Positions 10,124 through 19,112 of a stretch of 64,000 nt of DNA are shown here, one piece after another. The stretch is from JAJFUV01 sp964384215 (GTDB taxonomy: Bacteria; Acidobacteriota; Terriglobia; Bryobacterales; Bryobacteraceae): positions 140,971 to 204,970 of the forward strand of contig CAYLLB010000002.1 of NCBI GenBank assembly GCA_964384215.1. Reading direction: 5' to 3'. Each line of letters starts with the position of its first letter. Within the stretch, counting starts at the first letter, position 1. Position numbers and translations under genes: made by a program. The notes under the pieces are model-generated. The model saw only the letters and a list, made by a program, of their open reading frames with translations. It was not told the origin of the DNA and did no database searches.

Positions 10124-10294
10124 ATGGCCATCAGCAAAGAACTGCTTGAAATTCTTGTGTGCCCGCTCTGCAAGGCGCCGGTCGAACTCAAACCGGATGG
10201 GACGGGCTTGAAATGCCAGCAGTGTAAGCGCGTTTATCCGATCCGTGACGACATCCCCGTGATGCTGATCGACGAAGCGCGGATCGAGGAGTGA
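10124..10294 (+). CDS. Trm112-like zinc-ribbon protein
   Basis: A 56-residue gene: ATG at 10124, TGA at 10292-10294. The protein has two CxxC pairs (LVCPLCKAP and LKCQQCKRVYPI) and the typical YPIRDDIPVMLIDEAR tail of the Trm112/YcaR family. Family members are small zinc-binding partners that stabilise methyltransferases in eukaryotes and archaea; in bacteria ycaR-like genes often lie near lpxK/kdsB in LPS clusters. Here it heads a run with a GT9 glycosyltransferase and an msbA-like exporter, matching that habit. Confidence 0.85.
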   Translation: MAISKELLEILVCPLCKAPVELKPDGTGLKCQQCKRVYPIRDDIPVMLIDEARIEE

Positions 10295-10307
10295 GACTCA
10301 TCGCGCG

Positions 10308-11219
10308 ATGCCAGGTTTGCTCGACCGGTTGCCGGATGGGGCGCGGGTGGTCATTATCCGCTTGCGGTCATTGGGGGACTGCGTGCTGACCACGCCCGCC
10401 ATTGAGGTGCTCAAACGCGCGCGACCGGACCTGCGCCTGGCGGTAGTGGTGGAGAAACGCTTCGCCGGTGTTTTCGAAGACAATCCGAACGTCGACTGCA
10501 TCATGGACCCGGCGGTGCGCTCCGTGCGTGCCTGGCGGGCGGCATTGTGCCTGAACCTGCACGGCGGGACGCGCAGCATGGCGCTCACGGCCTTGAGCGG
10601 CGCGCGCTGGCGGGCCGGTTTCGCACATCATCGCGGGGCGTGGATCTACAATTTGCGGATCCCGCGCGCGCAGGAGATCCTGGGCGAAGAACGCACCGTG
10701 CATACGGCCGAGCACCTGGCTTCGGCGATGTTCTGCTTGGGGGTCCCGAAGACGGATATACCGCGCGCGCGGTTGTTCGCGGAGGAACGTCCCGCCTCGC
10801 GCCCCTATGCCGTGATCCATCCGTTTGCCTCGGAGCCGGGGAAAGCCTGGCTTGCGGAGCGATTTGCGGAACTGGCGCGCAGGATCGAAGAGACGTGGCG
10901 GTTAGAACCTGTGTTCATCGGTGGCGGTGGGGACGATTTCACACCCTTCGGCGCGTGGCGCTGTGTGGCCGGAGTTCCGCTCGCCGAGGTGAAATCCCTG
11001 CTCGCATCGGCGTCGCTGTTTGTAGGCAACGACAGCGGACCGGCGCACATGGCGGCCGCTTTCGGTGTTCCGCTGCTGGTCATTTTCGGAACGTCCGACC
11101 CGGCGATTTGGGCGCCGTGGAACACGCCGGCGCAGGTCATCGCGGCGGGGCCGGCAATCCAGCAAGTGAGGGTCGAGGAGGCGCTCGCGGCGCTGGAGCG
11201 GCTGAAGGTGGAGGTATGA
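10308..11219 (+). CDS. Glycosyltransferase family 9 (heptosyltransferase-like)
   Basis: 303 residues. GT9 hallmarks: N-terminal VVIIRLRSLGDCVLTTPAIEVLK, the central YAVIHPFASEPGKAWLAERFAEL, and the C-terminal nucleotide-sugar site FVGNDSGPAHMAAAFGVPLLVIFG. GT9 enzymes transfer heptose from ADP-heptose onto lipid A-core in the cytoplasm. The acceptor cannot be told from sequence; WaaC/WaaF-type activity is inferred from the neighbouring LPS exporter. Its stop overlaps the next start by four bases (ATGA), showing translational coupling. Confidence 0.85.
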   Translation: MPGLLDRLPDGARVVIIRLRSLGDCVLTTPAIEVLKRARPDLRLAVVVEKRFAGVFEDNPNVDCIMDPAVRSVRAWRAALCLNLHGGTRSMALTALSGARWRAGFAHHRGAWIYNLRIPRAQEILGEERTVHTAEHLASAMFCLGVPKTDIPRARLFAEERPASRPYAVIHPFASEPGKAWLAERFAELARRIEETWRLEPVFIGGGGDDFTPFGAWRCVAGVPLAEVKSLLASASLFVGNDSGPAHMAAAFGVPLLVIFGTSDPAIWAPWNTPAQVIAAGPAIQQVRVEEALAALERLKVEV

Positions 11220-13045
11220 GAGAGTTGTCACGTCTGTTGCGCTACGTCCGGCCCTACTGGGCGCCGCTCATTGCCAGCGTGTTCCTGATGGGTTGCGTGG
11301 GTGCGGCACAGGCCATGGTCGCGCTGCTGATCGGCCCGGTGTTCGACCGCGTACTCAACCCGGCCTCCGCGGAAGCGCCCGTGCTGCTGATCACGCTGCC
11401 GGTTATCGGCAAGCAGATTTACTTGGACCACCTGGTTCCGTCCGCGATCCACAACGTCTGGACTATGGTGGCCTACGGCATTCTGCTGGTGTTCCTGGTC
11501 AAGGGCGTTTCCGAATATTTGGGCACCTACCTGGTAAACTACGTCGGGCTTTCGGCAGTGACCAACCTGCGCCAGAAGGTCTTCGAGAAGGTAGTCCGCC
11601 AGGATGCGCAGTTTTTCGAGACCCACTCCACCGGAAGGCTGATGTCGTCGATCATGAACGACATCGACAAGATCCAGGTAGCCACCTCGAACATGCTGGC
11701 GGACTGGCTGCGGCAATCCTTCACCGTCGTGGCGCTGCTCTGCGTGGTTTTGCAGAAAGACTGGAAACTGGCACTGGTCAGCCTGACGCTGCTGCCTTTC
11801 GTTCTGATCCCGACGGTGCGTATCGGCAGGCGCATACGCCGCACCACGCGCCGCGCGCAGGACGACACCGCCGACCTGACACAGGTGTTGCAGGAAGCGC
11901 TGAGCGGTCAGCAGGTGGTGAAATCGTTCGGCGCGGAGGAGTACGAATCGCGGCGTTTCCGCGAGGTGGCAAAGCGGCTCCGATCCAGCAGCCTGCGTTA
12001 CGTGGCGCAACAGGCCATAGCCAGTCCGCTCATCGAGCTGTTCGGCGCCATCACGATTGTTGGCCTGCTCACCTATGCGCGCACGCAGATCAAGACCGGC
12101 TCGATGACGGCGGGCGAATTCAGCAGCTTCGTCATCGCGCTGTTGATGCTGTATGAGCCGGTGAAGCGGCTCACGGGCATTCACAATATTTTCCAGCAGG
12201 CGCTGGGCGCGTCGCAGAAGGTGTTTGAGTACCTTGACCGCGTGGAGTTGGTGGGCGGGAAACCCGGCGCGCGGCGCGTGGAGAAATTCCACGAGAGTAT
12301 CGCATTCAAGCGTGTGAGCTTCCGCTACCCGACTTCGCAGAACGGATTCGCGCTACGCGGGATCGATATGGAAGTGAAGGCCGGGGAAGTGGTGGCGCTG
12401 GTGGGGCCTAGCGGCGCCGGCAAGACGACGCTCGCCAATCTGGTGCCGCGTTTTTACGACGTCAGCGAGGGCGCGGTGTTCATCGACGGCATGGATCTGC
12501 GCGACGTCGAACTGGCGTCCCTGCGCGCCCAAATCGGCATCGTGGCGCAGGACCCGTTCCTGTTCAACACCACGGTTGCCAACAATATCCGCTATGGACG
12601 CCGCACGGCCACGGATGCGGAAGTGCGCGAGGCGGCGCGCAACGCCCTGGCTGAGGAATTCATCGAGAGGTTGCCCGAGGGATACGGGACCATCATCGGG
12701 GAGCGCGGTGTGAAGCTGAGCGGCGGACAGCGGCAGCGCATCGCCATCGCCCGCGCGCTGCTTAAGAACGCGCCCATCCTGATCCTGGACGAGGCCACTT
12801 CGCACCTGGACAGCGAGTCGGAGATGTTGGTCCAGGACGCGCTGAGCAACCTGATGGCCAACCGCACCGTGATCGTGATCGCGCACCGCTTGTCCACGGT
12901 CCGCCGGGCCGATAAGATCGTGGTACTCGACCGCGGCCGCATCAGTGAGACCGGCACCCACGACGAACTGGTCGACGGAGGCGGTATCTATCAACGGCTG
13001 CACGAACTACAGTTCCTGGAGGCAGACCCGCTGGAGAATCCATGA
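11216..13045 (+). CDS. MsbA-like lipid A/lipid exporter, ABC half-transporter
   Basis: 609 residues from ATG 11216; the reading frame is open further upstream but overlaps the GT9 gene. An N-terminal ABC type-1 membrane domain (six helices, about 1-330) precedes a complete nucleotide-binding domain: Walker A GPSGAGKTTLANL, Q-loop IVAQDPFLFN, signature LSGGQRQRIAIARALL, Walker B ILILDEATSHLD, and the H-loop in IAHRLSTV. It resembles MsbA, which flips core-lipid A across the inner membrane. Position between a heptosyltransferase-like gene and housekeeping genes favours that role, though other lipid or drug exporters share the architecture. Confidence 0.85.
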   Translation: MRELSRLLRYVRPYWAPLIASVFLMGCVGAAQAMVALLIGPVFDRVLNPASAEAPVLLITLPVIGKQIYLDHLVPSAIHNVWTMVAYGILLVFLVKGVSEYLGTYLVNYVGLSAVTNLRQKVFEKVVRQDAQFFETHSTGRLMSSIMNDIDKIQVATSNMLADWLRQSFTVVALLCVVLQKDWKLALVSLTLLPFVLIPTVRIGRRIRRTTRRAQDDTADLTQVLQEALSGQQVVKSFGAEEYESRRFREVAKRLRSSSLRYVAQQAIASPLIELFGAITIVGLLTYARTQIKTGSMTAGEFSSFVIALLMLYEPVKRLTGIHNIFQQALGASQKVFEYLDRVELVGGKPGARRVEKFHESIAFKRVSFRYPTSQNGFALRGIDMEVKAGEVVALVGPSGAGKTTLANLVPRFYDVSEGAVFIDGMDLRDVELASLRAQIGIVAQDPFLFNTTVANNIRYGRRTATDAEVREAARNALAEEFIERLPEGYGTIIGERGVKLSGGQRQRIAIARALLKNAPILILDEATSHLDSESEMLVQDALSNLMANRTVIVIAHRLSTVRRADKIVVLDRGRISETGTHDELVDGGGIYQRLHELQFLEADPLENP

Positions 13046-13950
13046 GAACTTCTGGAAAGCCACTGCGCAGCATGACCGGATTCGCACGCGTGCGCAAGAC
13101 GACGCCGCGCGGCGAATTCACGGTGAACATGAAGAGCCTCAATCACCGGGGGCTGGACCTGCACATCCACCTGGCAGTGGCGCTGGAGCCGTGCGAAGCC
13201 CGCCTGCGGGAGGTCGTGAAGCGCCATGTCTCGCGCGGATATCTGCAGGTGACCATGGGTTTCACCCCGACTCGCGCCGAAGACCTGCCGTCGCTCAACA
13301 TGGCCCTGCTCGACGCCTATGTGGCGGCGTTCCAGGCCGCCAAACAGAAGCACGGCCTGAGCGGCGAGCCGGACCTGAATTTCGCCCTGCGCGTTCCGGG
13401 CATGTTCGCCGAGACGGCCGGCGAGCACGACGACGCACTGATCACCGCCGACGCAGAGGAGGTACTCACCGAAGCGCTGCAGTTGCTGAATGCGTTTCGC
13501 GAGCGCGAAGGCCGCGATCTTGCCGTGGTCCTGCGGGAGCGTACGGCTTCTCTTGGCGCCATCGCCGCGGAACTCGAAAGGATACGCACGAAAGCGATGC
13601 CCGCGTTTCAGGCGCGCCTGGAAGAGCGGCTGGCCGAGTTGCTCAAGGGCGCGGCGCTCGAACCACAGCGGCTCGCTCAGGAGGCCGCACTGCTCGCCGA
13701 CCGCAGCGACATCGGCGAAGAGGTGGCGCGCCTGAAGATCCATACAGGTCAGCTTGACGCCTTGATCGAGGAAGGCGGCGAGGCCGGCAAGAAGCTCGAC
13801 TTCCTGCTGCAGGAGATGAACCGCGAGGCGAACACGATCCTGTCGAAAACGTCCGGCGTGGGCGACACAGGGCTGCGGGTCACCGAACTGGCGCTGGCGG
13901 CCAAGGCGGACATCGAAAAGATCAGGGAACAGTCGCTGAATCTCGAATGA
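13042..13950 (+). CDS. YicC/YloC family endoribonuclease
   Basis: 302 residues. Family landmarks: the N-terminal RSMTGFARVRK, SLNHRGLDLHI, and the C-terminal DUF1732-type end KLDFLLQEMNREANTILSKT. YicC of E. coli is an endoribonuclease that promotes decay of the small RNA RyhB. The start overlaps the msbA-like stop and the stop overlaps gmk (ATGA at both ends). The yicC-gmk-rpoZ-coaBC order is a widespread conserved block, which supports the call. Confidence 0.92.
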   Translation: MRTSGKPLRSMTGFARVRKTTPRGEFTVNMKSLNHRGLDLHIHLAVALEPCEARLREVVKRHVSRGYLQVTMGFTPTRAEDLPSLNMALLDAYVAAFQAAKQKHGLSGEPDLNFALRVPGMFAETAGEHDDALITADAEEVLTEALQLLNAFREREGRDLAVVLRERTASLGAIAAELERIRTKAMPAFQARLEERLAELLKGAALEPQRLAQEAALLADRSDIGEEVARLKIHTGQLDALIEEGGEAGKKLDFLLQEMNREANTILSKTSGVGDTGLRVTELALAAKADIEKIREQSLNLE

Positions 13951-14555
13951 CAACCGTTTTCATCATCTCCGCGCCTTCGGGCTCCGGCAAGTCGACGCTG
14001 GTCGCGCGGCTCATGGACATGGTGCCGCGCCTTCACTTCTCGGTTTCGTACACGACGCGCGCGCCGCGGGGGCAGGAAAAATCTGGCGAAAGCTACCACT
14101 ACATCGGCCGGGAGGAGTTCGAGGCCGCCATCGCGCGCGACGAGTTTCTGGAGTACGCCGAGGTTTTCGGCAACTACTACGGGACGCACCGGTCGGAACT
14201 GGACCGGGCGCGGGAGCAGGGCGCGGACCTGGTGCTCGACATTGACGTCCAGGGTGCGCGACAATTAAGAAGTAAGTTCCCGGATGCCGTAAGCATCTTC
14301 ATCCTGGCACCATCCCGCGAGATATTGGAGGAGCGTTTGCGCGCGCGCTCGGAAGATTCCGAGCAGGTAATTGAGCGGCGCTTGCGGGAGGCGGCGAAGG
14401 AAATCCGGAACTACGTTGCGTACGATTACATCGTGGTGAACCGGGAGGTCGGCGCCGCTGCCGACACCCTGGCCGCCATCGTAAAAGCGGAGCGAATACG
14501 CCGCTGCCGGATGGAGGACGAAGTACGACCCATCCTGGCAAGTTTCGAGGCCTAG
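13947..14555 (+). CDS. gmk: Guanylate kinase
   Basis: 202 residues, normal length. P-loop SAPSGSGKSTL at residues 8-18, GMP-binding VSYTTRAPRGQEKSGESYHYI (split across residues 34-55), and the DIDVQGARQL strand. It phosphorylates GMP to GDP with ATP in the cytoplasm. It sits between yicC and rpoZ as in many bacteria and overlaps the yicC stop by four bases. Confidence 0.97.
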   Translation: MTTVFIISAPSGSGKSTLVARLMDMVPRLHFSVSYTTRAPRGQEKSGESYHYIGREEFEAAIARDEFLEYAEVFGNYYGTHRSELDRAREQGADLVLDIDVQGARQLRSKFPDAVSIFILAPSREILEERLRARSEDSEQVIERRLREAAKEIRNYVAYDYIVVNREVGAAADTLAAIVKAERIRRCRMEDEVRPILASFEA

Positions 14556-14566
14556 GCCATTAACGT

Positions 14567-14818
14567 ATGTCCGACAAGATCCTGAGAAGCAATAACAAAA
14601 ACGTAATCCCGGACGATAATGAGGCGAGCACGTACCGCTTCATCATCGTAGCCGCCAAGCGCGCGCGGCAATTGCAGGGCGGAGCGCGCTCCTACCTGCC
14701 CACCACCTCGAGGAAACCCACCGTGTCGGCCATGGAAGAAGTGCGGCGCGGCCTGGTCAAGTACGAAGACCGGGGCAAGGAAATCGAGGCGGAGACAACG
14801 CCTGAAGAAACTCTCTGA
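14567..14818 (+). CDS. rpoZ: RNA polymerase omega subunit
   Basis: 83 residues. The NEASTYRFIIVAAKRARQL helix corresponds to the conserved omega core that clamps the beta-prime C terminus, followed by GGARSYLP and a KPTVSAMEEVRRGLVKYE helix. Omega aids RNA polymerase assembly and, in some bacteria, ppGpp response. The position directly after gmk is the standard one. Low similarity overall is usual for this small subunit; context makes the call secure. Confidence 0.9.
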   Translation: MSDKILRSNNKNVIPDDNEASTYRFIIVAAKRARQLQGGARSYLPTTSRKPTVSAMEEVRRGLVKYEDRGKEIEAETTPEETL

Positions 14819-14821
14819 GCC

Positions 14822-16036
14822 ATGAACGTCGTACTCGGCGTGGGCGGCGGCATCGCGGCCTACAAGGCCGCCGAGCTGGCCCGCGCGCTCGCCCAGCGCG
14901 GGGCCAGCGTCCAGGTCGTCATGACCGCGGCCGCGCAGGAATTCGTCAAACCGCTCACGTTCGCCGCGCTGACCGGCAAGAAGGTCATCACCGGCATGTT
15001 CTCCTCCGCGACCGGCGATGAGACGCTGTCGAGCGCTGTCGAGCACATCAGTGTGGCTGAGGCAAACTCGCTGCTGGTGGTGGCACCCGCGACGGCAAAC
15101 CTGTTGGCCAAGTTCGCGCACGGCATCGCCGACGATTTTCTGACCACCCTGTACCTGGCCTTCACCGGCCGCGTCCTGCTAGCTCCCGCCATGAACACGC
15201 ACATGTGGCAACATCCAGCCACGGTGGCCAACCTCGAGATCCTGCGTATGCGTGGCAACGCGGTGGTGGAGCCGGAAGAGGGTCCGCTGGCGTGCGGTAT
15301 GATCGGCGCGGGGCGGCTGGCCGATCCGGAAACCATCGCCGAGGCTGCCATGCGGCTGATCGTCCAGCGCAAGGACCTGGAGGGAGAAACGGTGCTGGTT
15401 ACGGCCGGCCCGACCCAGGAGCCACTCGATCCGGTGCGGTACATCTCGAACCGATCCAGCGGCAAGATGGGTTATGCGCTGGCCGAGGCCGCGGCGGCGC
15501 GCGGGGCAAACGTGGTGCTGGTGTCAGGGCCCACGCATCTGGCTCGCCCGAACGGCGTGAAGCTTATCAAGGTAACCACGGCCGTCGAGATGCGCGACGC
15601 GGTCATCGAGAATCTCGAATGCGCCACGATCATCATCAAGGCCGCCGCCGTGGCCGACTATCACCTGGCGCGCATCCCGGAGCAGAAGGTCAAGAAGACG
15701 GCCGCCCGGCTCTCGCTGGATCTGGATCCTACGCCCGACATCCTCGCCGAAGTAGGCCGCAAGAAGGGCGACCGGCTGCTGGTGGGTTTCGCCGCCGAAA
15801 CCGAGCGCCTGGTGGAGGAATCGCGGCGCAAGCTCAAGAGCAAGAATTGCGACATGGTGGTCGGAAACCTGGTGAGCCAGGAAGGCGTGGGCTTCGATTC
15901 CGACACGAACGAAGTGGTCCTGGTGATGTCCACCGGCGAGACGGTCGAGCTTCCGCGCGCCTCCAAGCGCGAGATCGCCGACCAGATCCTGGACGAGATC
16001 ATCAAGCTGCGCCTGGCGCTGCACTCCGCGCAATGA
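14822..16036 (+). CDS. coaBC: Bifunctional phosphopantothenoylcysteine decarboxylase / phosphopantothenate-cysteine ligase
   Basis: 404 residues, the fused two-domain enzyme of coenzyme A synthesis. The N-terminal flavoprotein CoaC half (about 1-180) has GVGGGIAAYKAAEL, the active-site His in SSAVEHISVAEA, the PAMNTHMW loop and ACGMIGAGRL with the catalytic Cys. The CoaB half follows with VTAGPTQEPLDPVRYISN, SSGKMGYALAEAA and LVGFAAET. It converts 4'-phosphopantothenate and cysteine to 4'-phosphopantetheine using CTP. It lies three bases after rpoZ and overlaps the next gene by four. Confidence 0.97.
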   Translation: MNVVLGVGGGIAAYKAAELARALAQRGASVQVVMTAAAQEFVKPLTFAALTGKKVITGMFSSATGDETLSSAVEHISVAEANSLLVVAPATANLLAKFAHGIADDFLTTLYLAFTGRVLLAPAMNTHMWQHPATVANLEILRMRGNAVVEPEEGPLACGMIGAGRLADPETIAEAAMRLIVQRKDLEGETVLVTAGPTQEPLDPVRYISNRSSGKMGYALAEAAAARGANVVLVSGPTHLARPNGVKLIKVTTAVEMRDAVIENLECATIIIKAAAVADYHLARIPEQKVKKTAARLSLDLDPTPDILAEVGRKKGDRLLVGFAAETERLVEESRRKLKSKNCDMVVGNLVSQEGVGFDSDTNEVVLVMSTGETVELPRASKREIADQILDEIIKLRLALHSAQ

Positions 16037-16767
16037 ACCGCGATCAGTTGCGGCAGTATCTGAGCTTCTACCAGGACTTGGGCGTGAAATCCATCTACCG
16101 CCGTGAAGGCGCGGCGCCGGCGCCTGCCGAGCCAATCGCGCCGGCCGCGGTGGAGCCGCCGCCGGCACTGTTTGAAGAAGCACTCGCACAGAGCACGGAA
16201 TCATTGGCCGAAATCCGCGTGGATATCGGCGACTGTCACCGCTGCGGCTTGGGCGCGGGCCGGCACAAACTCGTATTCGGCGTGGGCGACGAGCACGCGC
16301 AGATCGTGTTCGTCGGGGAAGGCCCCGGGGCGGACGAAGACGAACAGGGCATCCCGTTCGTCGGCCGGGCCGGGCAACTGCTCACGCAGATGATCGAGAA
16401 CACAGCGCGCAAAGAGGGCATCCCGCTCCAGCGCAAGGACGTTTACATCTGCAACGTGGTCAAGTGCCGCCCACCGGGAAACCGCACCCCGCTGCCCGAA
16501 GAGATGGAAACCTGCGGCCCGTTCATGTTCCGCCAGATCGCCGCCATCCGGCCGAAGGCGATCTGCGCGCTGGGCGGCACGGCGGCCAAGGCGCTGCTGA
16601 ACCGCAAGGAGGGCGTCACCGCGATGCGCGGGAAATGGTTCAAGTGGCGCGACATTCCCGTGATGGTGACCTACCACCCGTCCTACCTGCTGCGGCCGTA
16701 CAACCAGAACGCCAAGCGCGAAGCGTGGGAAGATCTGAAGAAGCTGTTCCATTTCGTTTATGATTGA
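16033..16767 (+). CDS. Family 4 (Fe-S) uracil-DNA glycosylase
   Basis: 244 residues starting at ATG 16033, which overlaps the coaBC stop; the open frame upstream is a shadow of coaBC. A variable, Ala/Pro-rich N terminus precedes the UDGa core: DCHRCGLGAG (first Fe-S cysteines), motif 1 GEGPGADEDEQG, KDVYICNVVKCRPPGNRTP (further cysteine), PKAICALGGTAAKALL, and the C-terminal HPSYLLR motif. These enzymes remove uracil from DNA in base-excision repair and carry a [4Fe-4S] cluster. The long N-terminal extension (about 60 residues) is common in family members once annotated as phage SPO1-like DNA polymerase-related. Confidence 0.9.
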   Translation: MNRDQLRQYLSFYQDLGVKSIYRREGAAPAPAEPIAPAAVEPPPALFEEALAQSTESLAEIRVDIGDCHRCGLGAGRHKLVFGVGDEHAQIVFVGEGPGADEDEQGIPFVGRAGQLLTQMIENTARKEGIPLQRKDVYICNVVKCRPPGNRTPLPEEMETCGPFMFRQIAAIRPKAICALGGTAAKALLNRKEGVTAMRGKWFKWRDIPVMVTYHPSYLLRPYNQNAKREAWEDLKKLFHFVYD

Positions 16768-17416
16768 GCGGCGCGGTTTATTTCTGAACTTCGAAGGCAT
16801 GGACGGTTGCGGCAAGACCACGCAGGCGCGCATGGCAGCCGAACGGCTTAGGAAAGAGGGCTACGAAGTTCTGGAGAGCGTCGAGCCCGGCGGCACGCCT
16901 ATCGGACAGCAGGTGCGCCGCATTCTGCTGGATCCGGCCAACGAAGCGCTCGCGCCTCGCGCTGAACTACTGCTCTATTTCGCCTGCCGCGCGCAGAACG
17001 TCGAGCAGTGGGTCAAGCCGGCTCTCGATCGCGGAGCGATCGTGGTCACCGACCGCTTCACGGACTCCACCATGGCTTACCAGGGATACGGCCGCGGTCT
17101 GGGCCGGGAGATCGTTCTCACGCTCGACCGCATCGCCTGCCAGGGTATCGCGCCGGATCTCACCGTCATCGTGGACATCGATCTCGAAACCAGCCTCGCG
17201 CGCGCCCGCGCCCGCAACCTGACCGTGGCGGACAACCACGAAACGCGCATGGACGAGCAGGCCGCGGAATTCTACCGGCGGGTACGCGCCGGCTACCAGG
17301 AGATGGTCCGGTTGGAGCCGCACCGTTTCGCCGTGGTCGACGGGCGCGGAGATATCGACACCGTGGCGCGCGGAGTGTGGGAAGCCATCCAGGGGAAGCT
17401 GCCGCGGCATGATTGA
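16760..17416 (+). CDS. tmk: Thymidylate kinase
   Basis: 218 residues. P-loop FEGMDGCGKTTQ near residues 11-22, the DRFTDSTMAYQGYGRG segment that includes the DR(Y/F/H) motif, LID-region arginines around RARARNLT, and a C-terminal helix. It makes dTDP from dTMP. It overlaps the udg stop by eight bases and is overlapped by holB by eight bases; the tmk-holB pair is a very common arrangement. Confidence 0.96.
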   Translation: MIERRGLFLNFEGMDGCGKTTQARMAAERLRKEGYEVLESVEPGGTPIGQQVRRILLDPANEALAPRAELLLYFACRAQNVEQWVKPALDRGAIVVTDRFTDSTMAYQGYGRGLGREIVLTLDRIACQGIAPDLTVIVDIDLETSLARARARNLTVADNHETRMDEQAAEFYRRVRAGYQEMVRLEPHRFAVVDGRGDIDTVARGVWEAIQGKLPRHD

Positions 17417-18434
17417 AGCGTTTCAAGGGAACCGTCCGGTCGTCGAGGCGTTGGAGCGGATGATCGATGCCGGGCGCATCGCGCAAACCATCCTGCTGGA
17501 CGGCCCGGAGGGCGTGGGGAAAGCCACGCTCGCGCGCCGTTTCGCGGCGCGGCTGATAGGTGAGGCCAGGAAAATCGAACAGGACGATCTCAGCCTGGAG
17601 CGCAATATCGCCATCATCGAGGAGCGCGAGAAGTGGCCTGCGGAAAAGCGTGTCGACGATCCTCTGCTGTTCAGCTCGCACCCGGACTTCGTCACTTTCC
17701 CGCCCGACGGCCCGCTGCGCCAGATCTCTATCCAGCAGATGCGCCTGCTCAAGGAGATCGCGCAGTACAAGCCGCTGAAGGGCGCCTGGCGCGTGTTCCT
17801 GATCGATCACGTGGATCGCGCGGGCGAGCAGGCCGCCAATTCGCTGCTCAAGACGCTGGAGGAACCGCCCGATCACTTGATCCTGATGATGACCGCGGAG
17901 AATCCTTACGATCTGCTGCCCACCATCCGCTCGCGGGCCGTGCCGTTCCACATGGGACGGCTTCAGGATGAGGAAATGCGCGCCTTCGCCGCCGCGCGCG
18001 GGCTGGACCATGTGGAGCGCCGCCTGGCCCTGGCGGCCGGCAGTCCCGGCGCGGCGCTGGCGCTCGATCTCGAGGACTACGACAGGCGAAGAGCGGCCAT
18101 GTTGGCGCTGCTGGCGGCGGCCTGTGGAGAAGCTGAGTTCGGCGTTTGGGTGAAACACGCCGAATCCATCGCCGCGCGCAAGTCGGAAAAGCTGGAACTT
18201 TATCTGAGGGTGCTCTACCTGCTGCTGGGTGATATCCTGACGTTGAAATACGGGGGCGGCGAACTGCGCAATCCTGACATCCGCCCGGCGCTGGAGGCCT
18301 TGGCCGCAAGGGCGGGATTCGAATGGGTACGCAAGGCCGTCGCCAAGGTGGACGAGCTGATGGATCTGCTGCGCCGCAACATCCAGAAGAGCATCGCGCT
18401 GGACGCCCTGGTGGTCGAACTCGGCTCCATGTAG
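17409..18434 (+). CDS. holB: DNA polymerase III delta-prime subunit
   Basis: 341 residues with a RecA-like clamp-loader fold: a P-loop-like GPEGVGKATLARRFAARL near residues 31-48, VFLIDHVDRAGEQAANSLLK (DEAD-box-like region), TLEEPPDHLILM, and the sensor TIRSRAVPFH. It is a stator of the sliding-clamp loader. Two departures from the norm: the four-cysteine zinc finger normally found between the P-loop and the DEAD-like motif is absent, and the SRC motif reads SRA. Pairing with tmk supports the identity. Confidence 0.88.
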   Translation: MIEAFQGNRPVVEALERMIDAGRIAQTILLDGPEGVGKATLARRFAARLIGEARKIEQDDLSLERNIAIIEEREKWPAEKRVDDPLLFSSHPDFVTFPPDGPLRQISIQQMRLLKEIAQYKPLKGAWRVFLIDHVDRAGEQAANSLLKTLEEPPDHLILMMTAENPYDLLPTIRSRAVPFHMGRLQDEEMRAFAAARGLDHVERRLALAAGSPGAALALDLEDYDRRRAAMLALLAAACGEAEFGVWVKHAESIAARKSEKLELYLRVLYLLLGDILTLKYGGGELRNPDIRPALEALAARAGFEWVRKAVAKVDELMDLLRRNIQKSIALDALVVELGSM

Positions 18435-18524
18435 CGTTGGACTCCGGCGTGCTCCTCGATGTTTCCCATTGCCAACGTACCTTAACTTGCATTAAGGTCG
18501 ATAGGAGGACAAATTGGAGCACCG

Positions 18525-19091
18525 ATGCCGAACAATTCCCGACATTCTCAATCACAGACGCTCAGGTTCACGCTGCTCTGCCTGCTTTTGACGGCGGCGC
18601 TGGCAGGCCCCTCCTGCAAACGCGCATCTTCGGGTGCTCGCGTGTTCAGGATTGGCGAGCCGGTGCAGGTTGGTCAACTGGTTTTCACAGTGCTGGACTC
18701 CGAGTGGAAACAGGTGATCGAGGATGTCGCGGCCCCCAAGTACCCCACCCAGCGGTTCCTTGTAGTGCGGGTGACAGTCACCAATAGCGGCGCCACGGAG
18801 ACCACTATTCCGCACCTGGCCCTCCAGGATGCCAAGGGAAAGACGTATCCTGAATTCGGCGAGGCGGGCGGCGTCCCGGAGTGGCTGGGAATCTTGCGGC
18901 AGATCCGGCCGGTGGAAACGCAGCAGGGGCGCGTCGTCTTCGACGTCCCCATGGGAGCCTATCAGTTGCGGGTGACCGACGATTTCGAACATGCCGCGGA
19001 GAAGTACGCCTTGATCGAGATCCCTCTCCGGATCGAACAGGATAACCAGGCAACGCCCCTCACACCGGTTCCCGAAGCGCCAGGCAAGTAG
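18525..19091 (+). CDS. Exported DUF4352-like protein
   Basis: 188 residues with an N-terminal export signal ending near SCKRASS; the Cys may be lipidated, but the preceding residues (AGPSC) are a poor lipobox. The body is an Ig-like beta domain of the DUF4352/Telomeric-repeat-binding-factor-2-like type: VFRIGEPVQVGQLVFTVLD, FLVVRVTVTNSG and FDVPMGAYQLRVTDD. Such proteins sit on the outer face of the cell envelope; function is unknown. It follows holB after 90 bases with its own ATG, and the next exported protein begins 21 bases downstream. Confidence 0.65.
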   Translation: MPNNSRHSQSQTLRFTLLCLLLTAALAGPSCKRASSGARVFRIGEPVQVGQLVFTVLDSEWKQVIEDVAAPKYPTQRFLVVRVTVTNSGATETTIPHLALQDAKGKTYPEFGEAGGVPEWLGILRQIRPVETQQGRVVFDVPMGAYQLRVTDDFEHAAEKYALIEIPLRIEQDNQATPLTPVPEAPGK

Positions 19092-19112
19092 GAACACAGG
19101 CGGGCAGGCTCC

